Shown in pieces: positions 26,478 to 35,598 of a stretch of DNA of 64,000 nt (position 1 is its first letter; every line of letters begins with the position of its first letter). The notes beneath the pieces are model-generated. The model worked only from the letters and a program-made list of their open reading frames with translations, searched no databases and was not told the DNA's origin. Source of the stretch: Erythrobacter cryptus DSM 12079. Its GTDB lineage: Bacteria > Pseudomonadota > Alphaproteobacteria > Sphingomonadales > Sphingomonadaceae. Position numbers and translations under genes: made by a program. Location of the stretch: contig NZ_AUHC01000011.1 in the NCBI RefSeq assembly GCF_000422985.1, forward strand, positions 59,273-123,272, written 5' to 3'.

Positions 26478-27573
26478 CCGGGCTTTCTACGACGACAAGT
26501 TATTTGTCGGTAGTTAACTGAGCTAATTATTGCGAACAGCCAGTCTCAAGAAACAGCGCTGGCACAAGTTCGCCGCGAATTGGCGCTTTTCGACCGCCTT
26601 GCACATTTCTGAAACACGCTGAACTCATGGACTCAATGCCAATTGAGTCCGCGCGCGATTTTCGCTAGCCTCCGAGGGTGCCGTGTTGATGGAGGCTCTC
26701 TTTGGCTCGTTTGATTTGGCCTCGCGCTTCGAGACGTGAACCTGATCCTGCTCGATACCAGCAAAGGCCCGATTTCGTCTCGCGCGATCCGAGAGTTGTG
26801 GGCGCGCCGATAGAGCCACCTTCTGATCGAGTCTCGGTGCGAAATGTGGCAAAGCGCACAAAGAGAAAGCCGCGCCGCCCGAATGGAAGCGAGAAGACCA
26901 AATCACGCTACTTACAGTATATGCAGCAAGTCGAGGATAAAAACCGGGAGGCCCGCGAGCGCCGGAAGCGAGAGGTGATTAACAGGAGAAATTTTGAAGA
27001 GTACTTTGGAACGCCTGAATATAGGCAGAAATTATTGCAAGAGAGTCAAAATACTGCAAAGATAGTTAGATCGAGACGAGAAGACCTGCTAGCAACGGCT
27101 AGGAAAATTTTTTCCAATGACTCAGATCTGAAAAACCCATTCAGATTTCAATTGCCGAAAAAGTCCCCGCGAGGATCTTGATTTTATTGAGTTGGCTTGG
27201 GGTAATTTGGGGTGACCTGCTTATCGGCATGCCCAAAACACCTCAATCCGCCCGCAGCTGCTTACATGCTCTGCAGTTCGCTTGCCAAGCGAGCCGGAAC
27301 AACAGTCTTCGGGCGTGAAATTTCTAAACTGTGCTGCGAGGGCAAGGTCAGGTGTCCGCAACGCAAGACTTTGCCTCGCGCTTTATCTTCCCAGCCACAC
27401 GATCCCTGCCGCACCACAACTCCTTGAACGACGCTCGTCGCGCCGCGGCTGAGCTTTGTCGCGCGGCGCTTGCCCTTGCGCGCCGATCGGCGCTCCCTGC
27501 GCGCCCGGCAATGTTGCATTTCGGTTTCACGATTGCAGTGGAAAGTTGGTTTTCCGGCACCTATAGGACCACT
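26478..27573. other. AT-richer islet downstream of tRNA-Arg
   Basis: From the end of the tRNA to the diacylglycerol kinase start, about 1.1 kb is clearly less GC-rich than its flanks. It contains only one convincing ORF (26702-27181). The remaining interval (27182-27573, about 390 bases) holds short hairpins such as TCGCTTG/CAAGCGA near 27279-27294 and a TTGGGGTAATTTGGGGTGA repeat near 27195, but no gene I can support. I found no integrase and no repeated tRNA 3' end by eye. Confidence 0.5.
26702..27181 (+). CDS. Hypothetical basic protein in atypical DNA
   Basis: This 159-residue protein is very basic (arginine/lysine-rich, with a coiled-coil-like YMQQVEDKNREARERRKREV stretch) and has no recognisable domain. 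GGAGG at 26691-26695, six bases before the TTG start, is a good ribosome-binding site. Codon use is much less GC-rich than in neighbouring genes. It is probably acquired DNA; nucleic-acid binding is possible from charge alone, but no more can be said. Confidence 0.45.
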   Translation: MARLIWPRASRREPDPARYQQRPDFVSRDPRVVGAPIEPPSDRVSVRNVAKRTKRKPRRPNGSEKTKSRYLQYMQQVEDKNREARERRKREVINRRNFEEYFGTPEYRQKLLQESQNTAKIVRSRREDLLATARKIFSNDSDLKNPFRFQLPKKSPRGS

Positions 27574-28629
27574 ATGGCGACCTCGATCTACGAATTTGCG
27601 CAATTGCCGCGGATGAAGCCCGCCGCCGCGCCCCAGGCGCGTCTGCGGCGGGTGCGCGATGCCGGCGAGGCGCCCACGGTCGGGGTGATCTACAACCCGC
27701 GCAGCCACCGTAACCTTGGTGCCGATTTCGATTGCGGGGTGTGCCCGCATGTTTACATCGCCCAGCCGCGCGCCCGCGCCCAGCTGCCTCAGGCGCTGGC
27801 CGAGCTGGCCGCACGCGGGATCGATCTTCTGGTGATCAACGGCGGCGATGGCACGGTGCGCGACGTGCTCACTTGCGGGCAGGCGATCTTCGGTGACAAC
27901 TGGCCGGCGCTCGCGGTGCTGCCCAAGGGCAAGACCAACGCGCTCTCCTTCGATCTCGGAGTGCCCGAAAGCTGGACGCTGCAGGACGCGATCGACGCGC
28001 TCGACCATGGCGGGCGGGTGTGGCGGCGGCCGATGGTGATCACCCCGCGCAGCAGCGCGCCCGGCGCCCCGGGCGGTGCGATCGCGCAGGTCACCGGCTT
28101 CGTCCTCGGCGCCGGGGCCTTCACCATGGCGACCCAGGCGGGGCAGCGCGCGCATCGGCTCGGCGCCTTTGACAGCGCGGTGGTGGCGGTCACCGGGATC
28201 TGGGCGCTGCTGCAATCGCTGCTCGGCAGCCGCAGGAATCCCTGGCGCCGCGGCGCGCGCATGCGCATCGGCCTTGGCAGCGCCGAGGTGCCGATGGCGC
28301 ACAGCGGGCGCGGCGATCCGGAAATGCGCCAGGTGCTGTTTGCCACCACGCTCGAACGCCTGCCCGCGGGCCTGCGCCCCTTCGGCCCGCTCAAGAACGG
28401 GCTCAAGCTGGTCGCACTCGATCAGGTCAGCCGCCGCACCACCGCGCTCATCCCGCTGATCCTGATGGGCTATATCCGCAAGGGCCTGCGCGAACGCGGC
28501 ATCCACCAGCTCGCCGCCAGCCAGTTCACGCTGGCGATCGATGCGCCCTTCATCCTCGATGGCGAGGCCTTCCCCGCGGGCGAATACCGGATCGAACAGG
28601 GGCCCGAACTCGCCTTCGTCACGCCGTGA
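27574..28629 (+). CDS. Diacylglycerol kinase catalytic domain protein
   Basis: This 351-residue protein contains the DAGKc fold: VGVIYNPRSHRN near residue 36, LVINGGDGTVRDVL (GGDGTV is the ATP-binding signature), AVLPKGKTNALSFDL and DGEAFPAGEY near the C-terminus. Such enzymes phosphorylate diacylglycerol, ceramide-like or sphingoid lipids, but the exact lipid is not shown. Codon use is GC-rich again from here. AGGA lies just before the ATG. The next gene starts within its stop, suggesting a joint lipid function. Confidence 0.88.
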   Translation: MATSIYEFAQLPRMKPAAAPQARLRRVRDAGEAPTVGVIYNPRSHRNLGADFDCGVCPHVYIAQPRARAQLPQALAELAARGIDLLVINGGDGTVRDVLTCGQAIFGDNWPALAVLPKGKTNALSFDLGVPESWTLQDAIDALDHGGRVWRRPMVITPRSSAPGAPGGAIAQVTGFVLGAGAFTMATQAGQRAHRLGAFDSAVVAVTGIWALLQSLLGSRRNPWRRGARMRIGLGSAEVPMAHSGRGDPEMRQVLFATTLERLPAGLRPFGPLKNGLKLVALDQVSRRTTALIPLILMGYIRKGLRERGIHQLAASQFTLAIDAPFILDGEAFPAGEYRIEQGPELAFVTP

Positions 28630-29552
28630 GCGCGCCGGAGGCGGCGCTGGCCGCGCGGATTGCCGCGCGGCTGGGCACGCCGGTCGATCCGGCGGTGCGC
28701 GCCTTTGCGGCGGCCCTCGGCGAAGCTGCGGGTGCGCGCGCGGTGCTGTTCTATGGCTCCAACTTGCGCACCGGCACGCGCGAGGGGGTGCTCGATTTCT
28801 ACGTGCTGCGGCCCGCCGGGCGCGAGGCGATGATCTGGCCCGAGGTGAGCTATCACGAGCGCGCCGAGGCCGGGCAGATGCTGCGCGCCAAGGTCGCCAC
28901 CATGCGCCTTGCCACCTTCGCCCGCGCCGCGGCGGGGCGCACGCTCGACACCACCATCTGGGCGCGCTTCGTCCAGCCGAGCGCGCTCGTCTGGTGTGCG
29001 GATGAGGCCGCGCGCCGCGAGGTGATCACCGCGCTCGGCGCAGCAGCCATCACCGCCGCGCGCCTTGCCGCCGCGCTCGGCCCGCCAAGCGGCAGCGCCG
29101 CCGATTATTGGCGCGCGCTGTTCCGCGCCACCTACCGGGCTGAACTGAGGGTGGAAAAGCAGGGCCGCGAGGAGGACATTATCGGCCACAACGAGGCCCA
29201 TTTCGATGGGCTGCTGCCGCTCGCGCTGGCCGCCGGGGGGATCGCCCCGGGGGTGGAGGGCAACCGGCTGTCCCCTGCGCTTGCCCCGACCGAGCGGCGC
29301 CGCATCCTTGCCTGGTGGGGGTGGCGGCGGCGGCTCGGCCAGCCGCTCAATGTGATCCGCCTGATCAAGGCCAGCACCACCTTCAAGGGCGCGGCGCGCT
29401 ATGCCGCCTGGAAGATCGAGCGCCACACCGGCATGGCGGTGCCGATCACCCCGTTTCGTGAGCGCTTCCCGCTGCTCGCCGCGCCGCAGGTGCTCTGGGA
29501 TCTCCACCGCCACCGCCAGCGCCAGCGCCGCGCCGGCAAGGCCGGGAGTTAG
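28626..29552 (+). CDS. Tam41-like nucleotidyltransferase (probable CDP-DAG synthase-type)
   Basis: This 308-residue protein resembles the mitochondrial Tam41/phosphatidate cytidylyltransferase fold: AVLFYGSNLRTG (nucleotidyltransferase-like GS motif near residue 42), GVLDFYVL with the acidic residue near 58, and then a helical C-terminal half with IIGHNEAHFDGLLP and IRLIKASTTFKG. The GTG start overlaps the kinase stop. A kinase making a phosphatidate-like lipid followed by a CDP-DAG synthase-like enzyme suggests a two-step activation, which is inference. The match is weak, so another nucleotidyltransferase role remains possible. Confidence 0.55.
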   Translation: MSAPEAALAARIAARLGTPVDPAVRAFAAALGEAAGARAVLFYGSNLRTGTREGVLDFYVLRPAGREAMIWPEVSYHERAEAGQMLRAKVATMRLATFARAAAGRTLDTTIWARFVQPSALVWCADEAARREVITALGAAAITAARLAAALGPPSGSAADYWRALFRATYRAELRVEKQGREEDIIGHNEAHFDGLLPLALAAGGIAPGVEGNRLSPALAPTERRRILAWWGWRRRLGQPLNVIRLIKASTTFKGAARYAAWKIERHTGMAVPITPFRERFPLLAAPQVLWDLHRHRQRQRRAGKAGS

Positions 29553-30085
29553 AGATACTGCATGGTGATCGACAGGCGGGTGATGCCCTCGCCCACGGCA
29601 AAGCGCGTCTTGTCGAGCCCCGGCGGGCGCGGAATGCCGAGGATGCGGCCGATCTTGGGGTTGTTCGACATGCCCGCCCCGTCGGTGGAGATGTCGGTGT
29701 CGCGGTTGCCGTTGACATCGTGCTGGATGGTAAGCGCATATTCGCCCGGGCCGGGCACGGGCACGCACATCACCACGGTTCCGGGCTGGGGCCGCGCCTC
29801 GACCCTGACGATGTAGCGCCGGGACTTCATCCAGTCGCTCGCCCGGGCATGGTAGATCCGGGCAAACAGGTAGCCGCTCGAGGACTTGATCCCATTGACC
29901 GTCACCCGCACCGCCGGGCCTTTGCCGGGGGCGCACAGGCTGAGATCGTTCATCGCCTTGCGGGCATAGCCTGCTTCCTGCGCCAGCGCCGGGGCGCCAG
30001 CCGGGCCGAGCGCAAGGCCAAGCGCGGCGAGGGCGGCCAGCGCGCGGGCCGGGGCAAGGGTGAAGGCAGAAGCGGGAGCGATCAT
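29549..30085 (-). CDS. DUF2141 family exported protein (paralogue)
   Basis: This 178-residue protein has a signal peptide (about residues 1-36, ending APALAQ) and a DUF2141 domain with HDVNGNRDTD, PGPGEYALTI before it, and a C-terminal RLSITMQYL. It is paralogous to the gene at 23970-24422. Its TAA overlaps the convergent TAG of the Tam41-like gene. Function unknown; probably periplasmic. Confidence 0.88.
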   Translation of the reverse strand: MIAPASAFTLAPARALAALAALGLALGPAGAPALAQEAGYARKAMNDLSLCAPGKGPAVRVTVNGIKSSSGYLFARIYHARASDWMKSRRYIVRVEARPQPGTVVMCVPVPGPGEYALTIQHDVNGNRDTDISTDGAGMSNNPKIGRILGIPRPPGLDKTRFAVGEGITRLSITMQYL

Positions 30086-30315
30086 GGCAGGTCTCGGCTC
30101 GGCAAGGGTGAGAGAGGGGCGCAGCCCGGCGGGCGGGCGCGCTTTGGCATCAGGTTCTGGCGCGCCTATGGTGGCCTGCGCCTGAATTGCGGCTTAATCC
30201 TTAAGGGCCTGTGCGCCGCGGTGGAAAAGGCGAGGCCGCGCGCTTGTGCCGCGATTCGCGGCTCCCTTATGGCTGGGTGCGGATATCCCCGCCACCCGGG
30301 AGCCTTGCCAGCGCC

Positions 30316-30978
30316 ATGCCCGCCCCGCTGATCTCGCCCTCGATCCTCTCGGCCGATTTTGCCCGTCTGGGCGAGGAGGTTCGCGCGATCGACGCGGCCG
30401 GGGCCGACTGGATCCATATCGACGTGATGGACGGCCATTTCGTCCCCAACATCACGATCGGGCCCGAGGTGATCAAGGCCCTGCGCCCCCACAGCGCCAA
30501 GCCCTTTGACGTGCACCTGATGATCGCCCCGGTCGATCCCTACCTCACTGCCTTTGCCGAGGCGGGAGCCGACATCATCACCATCCACCCCGAGGCCGGG
30601 CCGCATATCCACCGCTCGCTCCAGGCGATCAAGGCGCTGGGCAAGAAGGCCGGGGTGGTGCTCAACCCCGGCACCCCGGTCGAGGTGCTCGACAACCTCA
30701 TGGACCTTGCCGATCTCATCCTGGTGATGAGCGTCAATCCCGGCTTTGGCGGGCAGGCTTTCATCCCCTCGCAGCTCGAGAAGATCGCCCGCATCCGCTC
30801 GATGATCACCCGCTCGGGCCGCGCCATCCATCTCGAGGTTGACGGCGGGGTCAATGCCGAGACCGCGCGCATGTGTATCGAGGCCGGAGCCGATGTGCTG
30901 GTCGCCGGATCGGCGAGCTTCAAGGGTGGGCCAGAACGCTACGCCGCCAATATCGCGGCGCTCAAGGGAGTTCGCTGA
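30316..30978 (+). CDS. rpe: Ribulose-phosphate 3-epimerase
   Basis: Rpe interconverts ribulose-5-P and xylulose-5-P in the pentose phosphate pathway or Calvin cycle. The 220-residue TIM-barrel protein has [33 protein letters not shown] (metal/catalytic residues), [18 protein letters not shown] and HLEVDGGVN. The ATG at 30316 matches the family N-terminus. The stop overlaps the ATG of the heparinase-like gene. Confidence 0.97.
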   Translation: MPAPLISPSILSADFARLGEEVRAIDAAGADWIHIDVMDGHFVPNITIGPEVIKALRPHSAKPFDVHLMIAPVDPYLTAFAEAGADIITIHPEAGPHIHRSLQAIKALGKKAGVVLNPGTPVEVLDNLMDLADLILVMSVNPGFGGQAFIPSQLEKIARIRSMITRSGRAIHLEVDGGVNAETARMCIEAGADVLVAGSASFKGGPERYAANIAALKGVR

Positions 30979-32861
30979 TGGCGAGCGTGCTGCGCCCTCC
31001 GGCTGCCGCCCGCGCCGAGGCACTGGTCACACGCGCGGCGGAGCGCGAGGCGCTGGTGCTGCCGGGCGGGGCCGAGCCGGGCGTGGCGGACGTGGCCGCC
31101 GCGTCGCCTGCCACGCTCACGGCCGCGCCGCCCGCGCGGGCCCTGGCCCTGAGCGAGGCGATCGCGGTGCGATCGGGCCCTGGCGAGGCGCTGATCCGGC
31201 TTGCCTATCGCCTCGGCATCCCCGGCCATGCGCTGGCCCAGCCCTTCCGCCGCGCGCAGCCGGTGCGGGTGGTGGCGACGGTGGAAAGCCCCAACCGCGG
31301 CGAGCGCACGGCGGGCATCGCGCTGCGCGCCGGGCACTTCCTCATCAATGGCGTGCGCCTGCCGATCGCGAGCTTCGATTTCAGCCCCGCCGCGCGCCAC
31401 GCCCCGGCGGTCGAACGGGTGGTGCACAGCTTTGCCTGGCTCGCCGATCTTGCGGCTGCCGCGCCGCGGCCCGAGGGCGTGCCGGTGGCCGAACGCATCG
31501 CCAAGGCCTGGCTTTCGGCCCAGCGCGAGGTCGGCAAGGGCCCGGCCTGGGAGACGGAACTTGCGGGCCTCAGGCTGGTCAATTGGCTGGTGCATGCCCC
31601 GCTGCTGCTTGGCGGCACCGACAAGACGCTCAAGACCCGCCTGCTTGCCGCCATCGCCGAGACCGCGACCTGGCTCGACAAGCGCGCCCCGCGCGAAGGC
31701 GCAGGGCTGGGCGCGGTGGCGGCCTGGGCCGGGGTGGTGGCTGCCGGGCTGCTGCTGCCCCAGGGGCGCCCGCGCCGGCTCTATGGCGAAGCCGGCCTCA
31801 TCAAGGCCTTGGGCGACATGGTGGGCGAGGATGGCGGGGTGCTGGCGCGCTGCCCGGCAGCCCAGCTCGAGGCGATCCGCCTGCTCACCGATCTCATCGC
31901 CTGCTACGCGGCGGTCAACCTCACCCCGCCCGCCGCGCTGGCGGCGATCCGCGAGCTGCTGGTGCCGCCGCTGCTGGCGCTGCGCCACGGCGATGGGGGC
32001 CTTGGCAGCTGGCAGGGGCAGGGCGCGATCAGCGCCGAGCGGGTGAGCGCGATCATCGCCGCAAGCGGGGTGCGCACCCGCCCGCTCGCCGTGCCCGAGA
32101 CCTGGGGCTATGCCCGGGTGAAGGCGGGGGAGACGCTGCTGCAATTCGACACCGCCCCGCCGCCGCCCGCACACCACACGCGGGTGGGCTGCGCCTCCAC
32201 GCTCGCCTTTGAACTTTCCGATGGCCCGGCCCGGGTGATCGTCAATTGCGGCGGGGCAGCGCTCGCCGGGGGGCAGGTGCCTGCCCGCATCGGCCAGGCG
32301 CTGCGCACCACCGCGGCCTTTTCCACCCTGGTGCTCGACAACGCCAATTCCACCGCGGTGCTGCTCCACGGCCGGCTCGGCAAGGGGGTGGAGACCGTCA
32401 CGCTCGCGCGCCGCAGCCTCGGCAGCGAGCGGCGCGGCGCCACCCGCATCGAGGCCGCGCATGATGGCTATGCCGCCCGCTTCGGCCTCACCCACCAGCG
32501 CATCCTCACGCTCTCGGGCGATGGCACCGAGCTTGCCGGCGAGGACCTGCTCATCCCCACCAGCAAGAACGGCAAGCGCGGCAAGATCGGCTTTGCCATC
32601 CGCTTCCACCTGGGGCGCGGGGTCGAGGTGCAGCTTTCCGGCGACCGGCGCGGGGCCAGCCTGCTGCTGCCCGATGGCAGGCTCTGGCAATTCCGCCTTG
32701 GCGGGGATAGGGCGGGCGCGAGCGAGATCACCCTTGCGATCGAGGACAGCCTGTGGGTCGATGGCGAGGGCCGCCCGCACGCCACCGAGCAGCTGGTGAT
32801 CGAGGGCATGGCATGGCGCAGCGGGGGGCATTTCTCCTGGCTGCTGAAAAAGACGGGGTAG
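30978..32861 (+). CDS. Heparinase II/III family protein
   Basis: This 627-residue protein matches the heparinase II/III family: an N-terminal alpha/alpha-toroid part with [39 protein letters not shown] and DGGVLARCPAAQLEAI, and a C-terminal beta-sandwich with VIVNCGGAAL, LVLDNANSTAVL and EAAHDGYAARFGLTHQR. Heparinase relatives cleave acidic polysaccharides, but the substrate here is unknown. No clear signal peptide is visible. It overlaps rpe and precedes purH by 9 bases; the three look like one transcript. Confidence 0.9.
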   Translation: MASVLRPPAAARAEALVTRAAEREALVLPGGAEPGVADVAAASPATLTAAPPARALALSEAIAVRSGPGEALIRLAYRLGIPGHALAQPFRRAQPVRVVATVESPNRGERTAGIALRAGHFLINGVRLPIASFDFSPAARHAPAVERVVHSFAWLADLAAAAPRPEGVPVAERIAKAWLSAQREVGKGPAWETELAGLRLVNWLVHAPLLLGGTDKTLKTRLLAAIAETATWLDKRAPREGAGLGAVAAWAGVVAAGLLLPQGRPRRLYGEAGLIKALGDMVGEDGGVLARCPAAQLEAIRLLTDLIACYAAVNLTPPAALAAIRELLVPPLLALRHGDGGLGSWQGQGAISAERVSAIIAASGVRTRPLAVPETWGYARVKAGETLLQFDTAPPPPAHHTRVGCASTLAFELSDGPARVIVNCGGAALAGGQVPARIGQALRTTAAFSTLVLDNANSTAVLLHGRLGKGVETVTLARRSLGSERRGATRIEAAHDGYAARFGLTHQRILTLSGDGTELAGEDLLIPTSKNGKRGKIGFAIRFHLGRGVEVQLSGDRRGASLLLPDGRLWQFRLGGDRAGASEITLAIEDSLWVDGEGRPHATEQLVIEGMAWRSGGHFSWLLKKTG

Positions 32862-32870
32862 GCATCCTTG

Positions 32871-34469
32871 ATGAGCGACAAGGCGATCCGGCGGGCGCTG
32901 CTGTCAGTGTCCGACAAGAGCGGCTTGGCCGAACTCGGCGCAGGCCTGGCGGCGCGCGGGGTGGAACTGGTGAGCACCGGCGGCACCGCCAGCGCGCTGC
33001 GCGCGGCGGGCCTCATGGTGCGCGATATTGCCGAGCTCACCGGCTTTCCCGAGATGATGGACGGGCGGGTCAAGACCCTGCATCCCCGGGTGCATGGCGG
33101 CCTTTTGGCGCTGCGCGACAACCCTGAGCACCGCGCGGCGATGGAAGCCCACGCCATCGGGCCGATCGACCTCGTGATCGTCAACCTCTATCCCTTCGAG
33201 GCCACCGTGGCCAAGGGCGCCAGCCGCGCCGAAATCATCGAGAACATCGATATCGGCGGCCCGGCGATGGTGCGCTCGGCCGCCAAGAACCACGGTTTTG
33301 TCACCATCATCACCGATCCGGCCGATTATCCGGCGCTGCTTGCCGAGATGGATGCCGAGGGCGGCGCCACCAGCCAGGCCTTCCGCACCCGCATGGCGGC
33401 CAAGGCCTATGTCCGCACCGCCGCCTATGACGCGGCGATCGCCAGCTGGTTTGCCTTTGCCGATCCCGAAGGCGAGGCCGCGCCCTTCCCCGAGACGCTC
33501 CCGATCGCGCTCAGGCGCGCCGACACCTTGCGCTATGGCGAAAACCCGCACCAGGCCGCGGCGGTCTATGTCCCTCAGGTCGTCGGCAGCCCCGGGGTGC
33601 CGCAGGCGACCCAGCTCCAGGGCAAGGAGCTGAGCTACAACAATCTGAACGATGCCGATGCCGCGCTCGAACTGGCGGCGGAGTTTGCCGGGGGCGCGCC
33701 CGCGGTGGTGATCGTCAAGCATGCCAATCCTTGCGGCGTGGCCCAGGCGCCGAGCCTGCTCGAAGCCTGGCAGGCCGCGCTTGCCTGCGACAGCGTCTCG
33801 GCCTTTGGCGGGATCGTGGCGGTCAACACCATGCTCGATGGCCCCACCGCCGAGGCCATCACCAGCATCTTCACCGAGGTGGTGATCGCCCCGAGCGTCT
33901 CGGACGAGGCGCGCGCGATCTTCGCGCGCAAGAAGAACCTGCGCCTGCTCGTATGCGGGGCCCTGCCCGATCCGCGCCGCGCCGGCCTTGCGCTGAAGAC
34001 CATCGCCGGGGGCGTGCTGATCCAGTCGCGCGACAATGGCGCGATCGGCGCCGATGATCTCAAGGTCGTCACCAGGCGCGCGCCCACCGAACAGGAATTG
34101 AAGGACTGCCTGTTCGCCTGGACGGTCGCCCGCCACGTCAAGTCCAACGCCATTGTCTATGCCAAGGATGGGGCCACCGCAGGGATCGGCGCCGGGCAGA
34201 TGAACCGGCGCGATTCGGCCCGCATCGCCGCGATCAAGGCGAAGGAAGCCGCCCAGGCCCATGGCTGGGATGCGCCGCGCACCGCGGGCAGCGCGGTGGC
34301 CTCGGATGCCTTCTTTCCCTTTGCCGATGGTCTGCTGGCCGCGGCCGAGGCCGGGGCCACCGCAGTGATCCAGCCGGGCGGATCGATCCGCGATGCCGAG
34401 GTGATCGCCGCCGCCGATGCGGCCGGGCTGGCGATGGTCTTCACCGGGATGCGCCACTTCCGCCATTGA
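32871..34469 (+). CDS. purH: Bifunctional AICAR formyltransferase / IMP cyclohydrolase
   Basis: PurH catalyses the last two steps to IMP. The 532 residues contain the N-terminal cyclohydrolase (MGS-like) domain with [42 protein letters not shown] and [10 protein letters not shown], and the formyltransferase domain with [36 protein letters not shown] and [12 protein letters not shown] 32871 is preferred over the adjacent TTG 32868. It follows the heparinase-like gene by 9 bases. Confidence 0.97.
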   Translation: MSDKAIRRALLSVSDKSGLAELGAGLAARGVELVSTGGTASALRAAGLMVRDIAELTGFPEMMDGRVKTLHPRVHGGLLALRDNPEHRAAMEAHAIGPIDLVIVNLYPFEATVAKGASRAEIIENIDIGGPAMVRSAAKNHGFVTIITDPADYPALLAEMDAEGGATSQAFRTRMAAKAYVRTAAYDAAIASWFAFADPEGEAAPFPETLPIALRRADTLRYGENPHQAAAVYVPQVVGSPGVPQATQLQGKELSYNNLNDADAALELAAEFAGGAPAVVIVKHANPCGVAQAPSLLEAWQAALACDSVSAFGGIVAVNTMLDGPTAEAITSIFTEVVIAPSVSDEARAIFARKKNLRLLVCGALPDPRRAGLALKTIAGGVLIQSRDNGAIGADDLKVVTRRAPTEQELKDCLFAWTVARHVKSNAIVYAKDGATAGIGAGQMNRRDSARIAAIKAKEAAQAHGWDAPRTAGSAVASDAFFPFADGLLAAAEAGATAVIQPGGSIRDAEVIAAADAAGLAMVFTGMRHFRH

Positions 34470-34518
34470 GGTGGCGCGCAGCCCCCACCCCACCGCCTGC
34501 CGCAAGCCGCGAACGGCT

Positions 34519-34551
34519 CGGCGCGAAGCACTGGCGTGCGCAAGGTTTTTT
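34519..34551 (+). terminator. Weak candidate terminator after purH
   Basis: A short GC-rich fold around GCAC/GTGC (34528-34538) is followed by a TTTTTT run at 34546-34551. The stem is weak, so the call rests mainly on the T-run and the position before an unrelated unit. Confidence 0.3.
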
Positions 34552-34673
34552 CAGCGCCCCGGTAACCACATGGTGCGCGCAGCCTAACCGCGTCTGACCG
34601 CTGCATTCATCCCGGTGCAATTCGGCCCGGGCCATGGACGGGCGGCAAACCAAGCGAATCACGAGTTTCACCG

Positions 34674-34859
34674 ATGCGTTTCCTCTCCTCAGACCTTGTG
34701 CGCCAGTTCGGCATCGGCTTTGCGCTGGGCGCGGTGCTGGTGGTGGGGGCACGGGCGCAGGATGCGGGTGAGGGGATCGCATCGCCCGCCCAGGCGGCCG
34801 AGCGTATCGCCGCGAGCGGGCCCACGGCGGACTTCGTGATCGCCCCTGAGGCGCGCTGA
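34674..34859 (+). CDS. Small exported hypothetical protein
   Basis: This 61-residue protein starts MRFLSSDLVRQFGIGFALGAV and has a signal-peptide-like hydrophobic segment ending GARAQ, then a short acidic tail. I know no family for it. Its stop is three bases before the msrA ATG, which suggests co-transcription. It may be an exported small protein or a leader peptide. Confidence 0.5.
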   Translation: MRFLSSDLVRQFGIGFALGAVLVVGARAQDAGEGIASPAQAAERIAASGPTADFVIAPEAR

Positions 34860-34862
34860 GCG

Positions 34863-35558
34863 ATGCGGCGCCGGGCAGGGGTGATCGCCGCTGCCTGCCT
34901 CGTGCTCACCGCTTGCGCTGCCCCGGCGGTTGCCGCCGAAGAACCCGTCGATGCCCCTGCAGCAACGCGCATTGCCAGGGAAGGCGCCGGGGGCAGCAAG
35001 GGCCTCAAGACCGCGATCTTCGCCGGCGGGTGCTTCTGGGGCGTCGAGGGCGTGTTCAGCCATGTGAGGGGCGTGAGGCGCGCGGTTTCGGGCTATCACG
35101 GCGGCACTGCGGCAAGCGCCCGCTATGATGTGGTCTCGAGCGGCCTTACCGATCATGCCGAGGCGGTGAAGATCACCTATGATCCGGCGCTGGTGCGCTA
35201 TGACGAGCTCTTGCGGATCTTCTTCTCGGTGGTCGCCGATCCCACGCTCAGGAACCGCCAAGGCCCCGATGTCGGCCCGCAATATCGCAGTGCCATCGTG
35301 CCCACCAGCGCCGAACAGGCGGCGGTGGCCAAGGCCTATCTGGCCCAGCTCGGCAAATCGGGGCTGTGGCAAAGGCCGATCGTCACCGCGATCGAGCCTT
35401 ACAAGGCCTTCTATCCGGCCGAAAGCTATCACCAGGACTTCATGGCCAAGAACCCCACCCACGCCTATATCCGCCGCTGGGACGCGCCCAAGCTTGCCGC
35501 GCTCAAGGCGATGTTCCCGCAGCATTACCGGGCAAGCTTCCTGAGGGACGCCTCCTAG
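34863..35558 (+). CDS. msrA: Peptide methionine sulfoxide reductase MsrA, predicted lipoprotein
   Basis: MsrA reduces methionine-S-sulfoxide in proteins. The 231 residues start with a signal peptide carrying a possible lipobox (VLTAC) and then the catalytic GGCFWGVE motif (catalytic cysteine near residue 56), RRAVSGYHGG, TDHAEAVKITYDP, GPQYRSAI and YHQDFMAKNP. Export would place it in the envelope. It lies 3 bases after the small exported protein and before the Fur-type regulator. Confidence 0.94.
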   Translation: MRRRAGVIAAACLVLTACAAPAVAAEEPVDAPAATRIAREGAGGSKGLKTAIFAGGCFWGVEGVFSHVRGVRRAVSGYHGGTAASARYDVVSSGLTDHAEAVKITYDPALVRYDELLRIFFSVVADPTLRNRQGPDVGPQYRSAIVPTSAEQAAVAKAYLAQLGKSGLWQRPIVTAIEPYKAFYPAESYHQDFMAKNPTHAYIRRWDAPKLAALKAMFPQHYRASFLRDAS

Positions 35559-35598
35559 GCTCTTGGCGAGCGCGCCTGCGCGGGCCTATATCTGCGCC

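Noticed and set aside
27212..27427. A 71-codon ORF in the tRNA-Arg islet
   Set aside because: No ribosome-binding site or domain, and composition looks like noncoding sequence.
26401..27573. Full integrative element at tRNA-Arg with att repeats
   Set aside because: No integrase and no second copy of the tRNA 3' end could be found by reading. Only an islet is supported.
27560..27573. CTATAGG as a -10 box for the lipid kinase gene
   Set aside because: It lies only 8 bases before the ATG and has no -35 at a proper distance.
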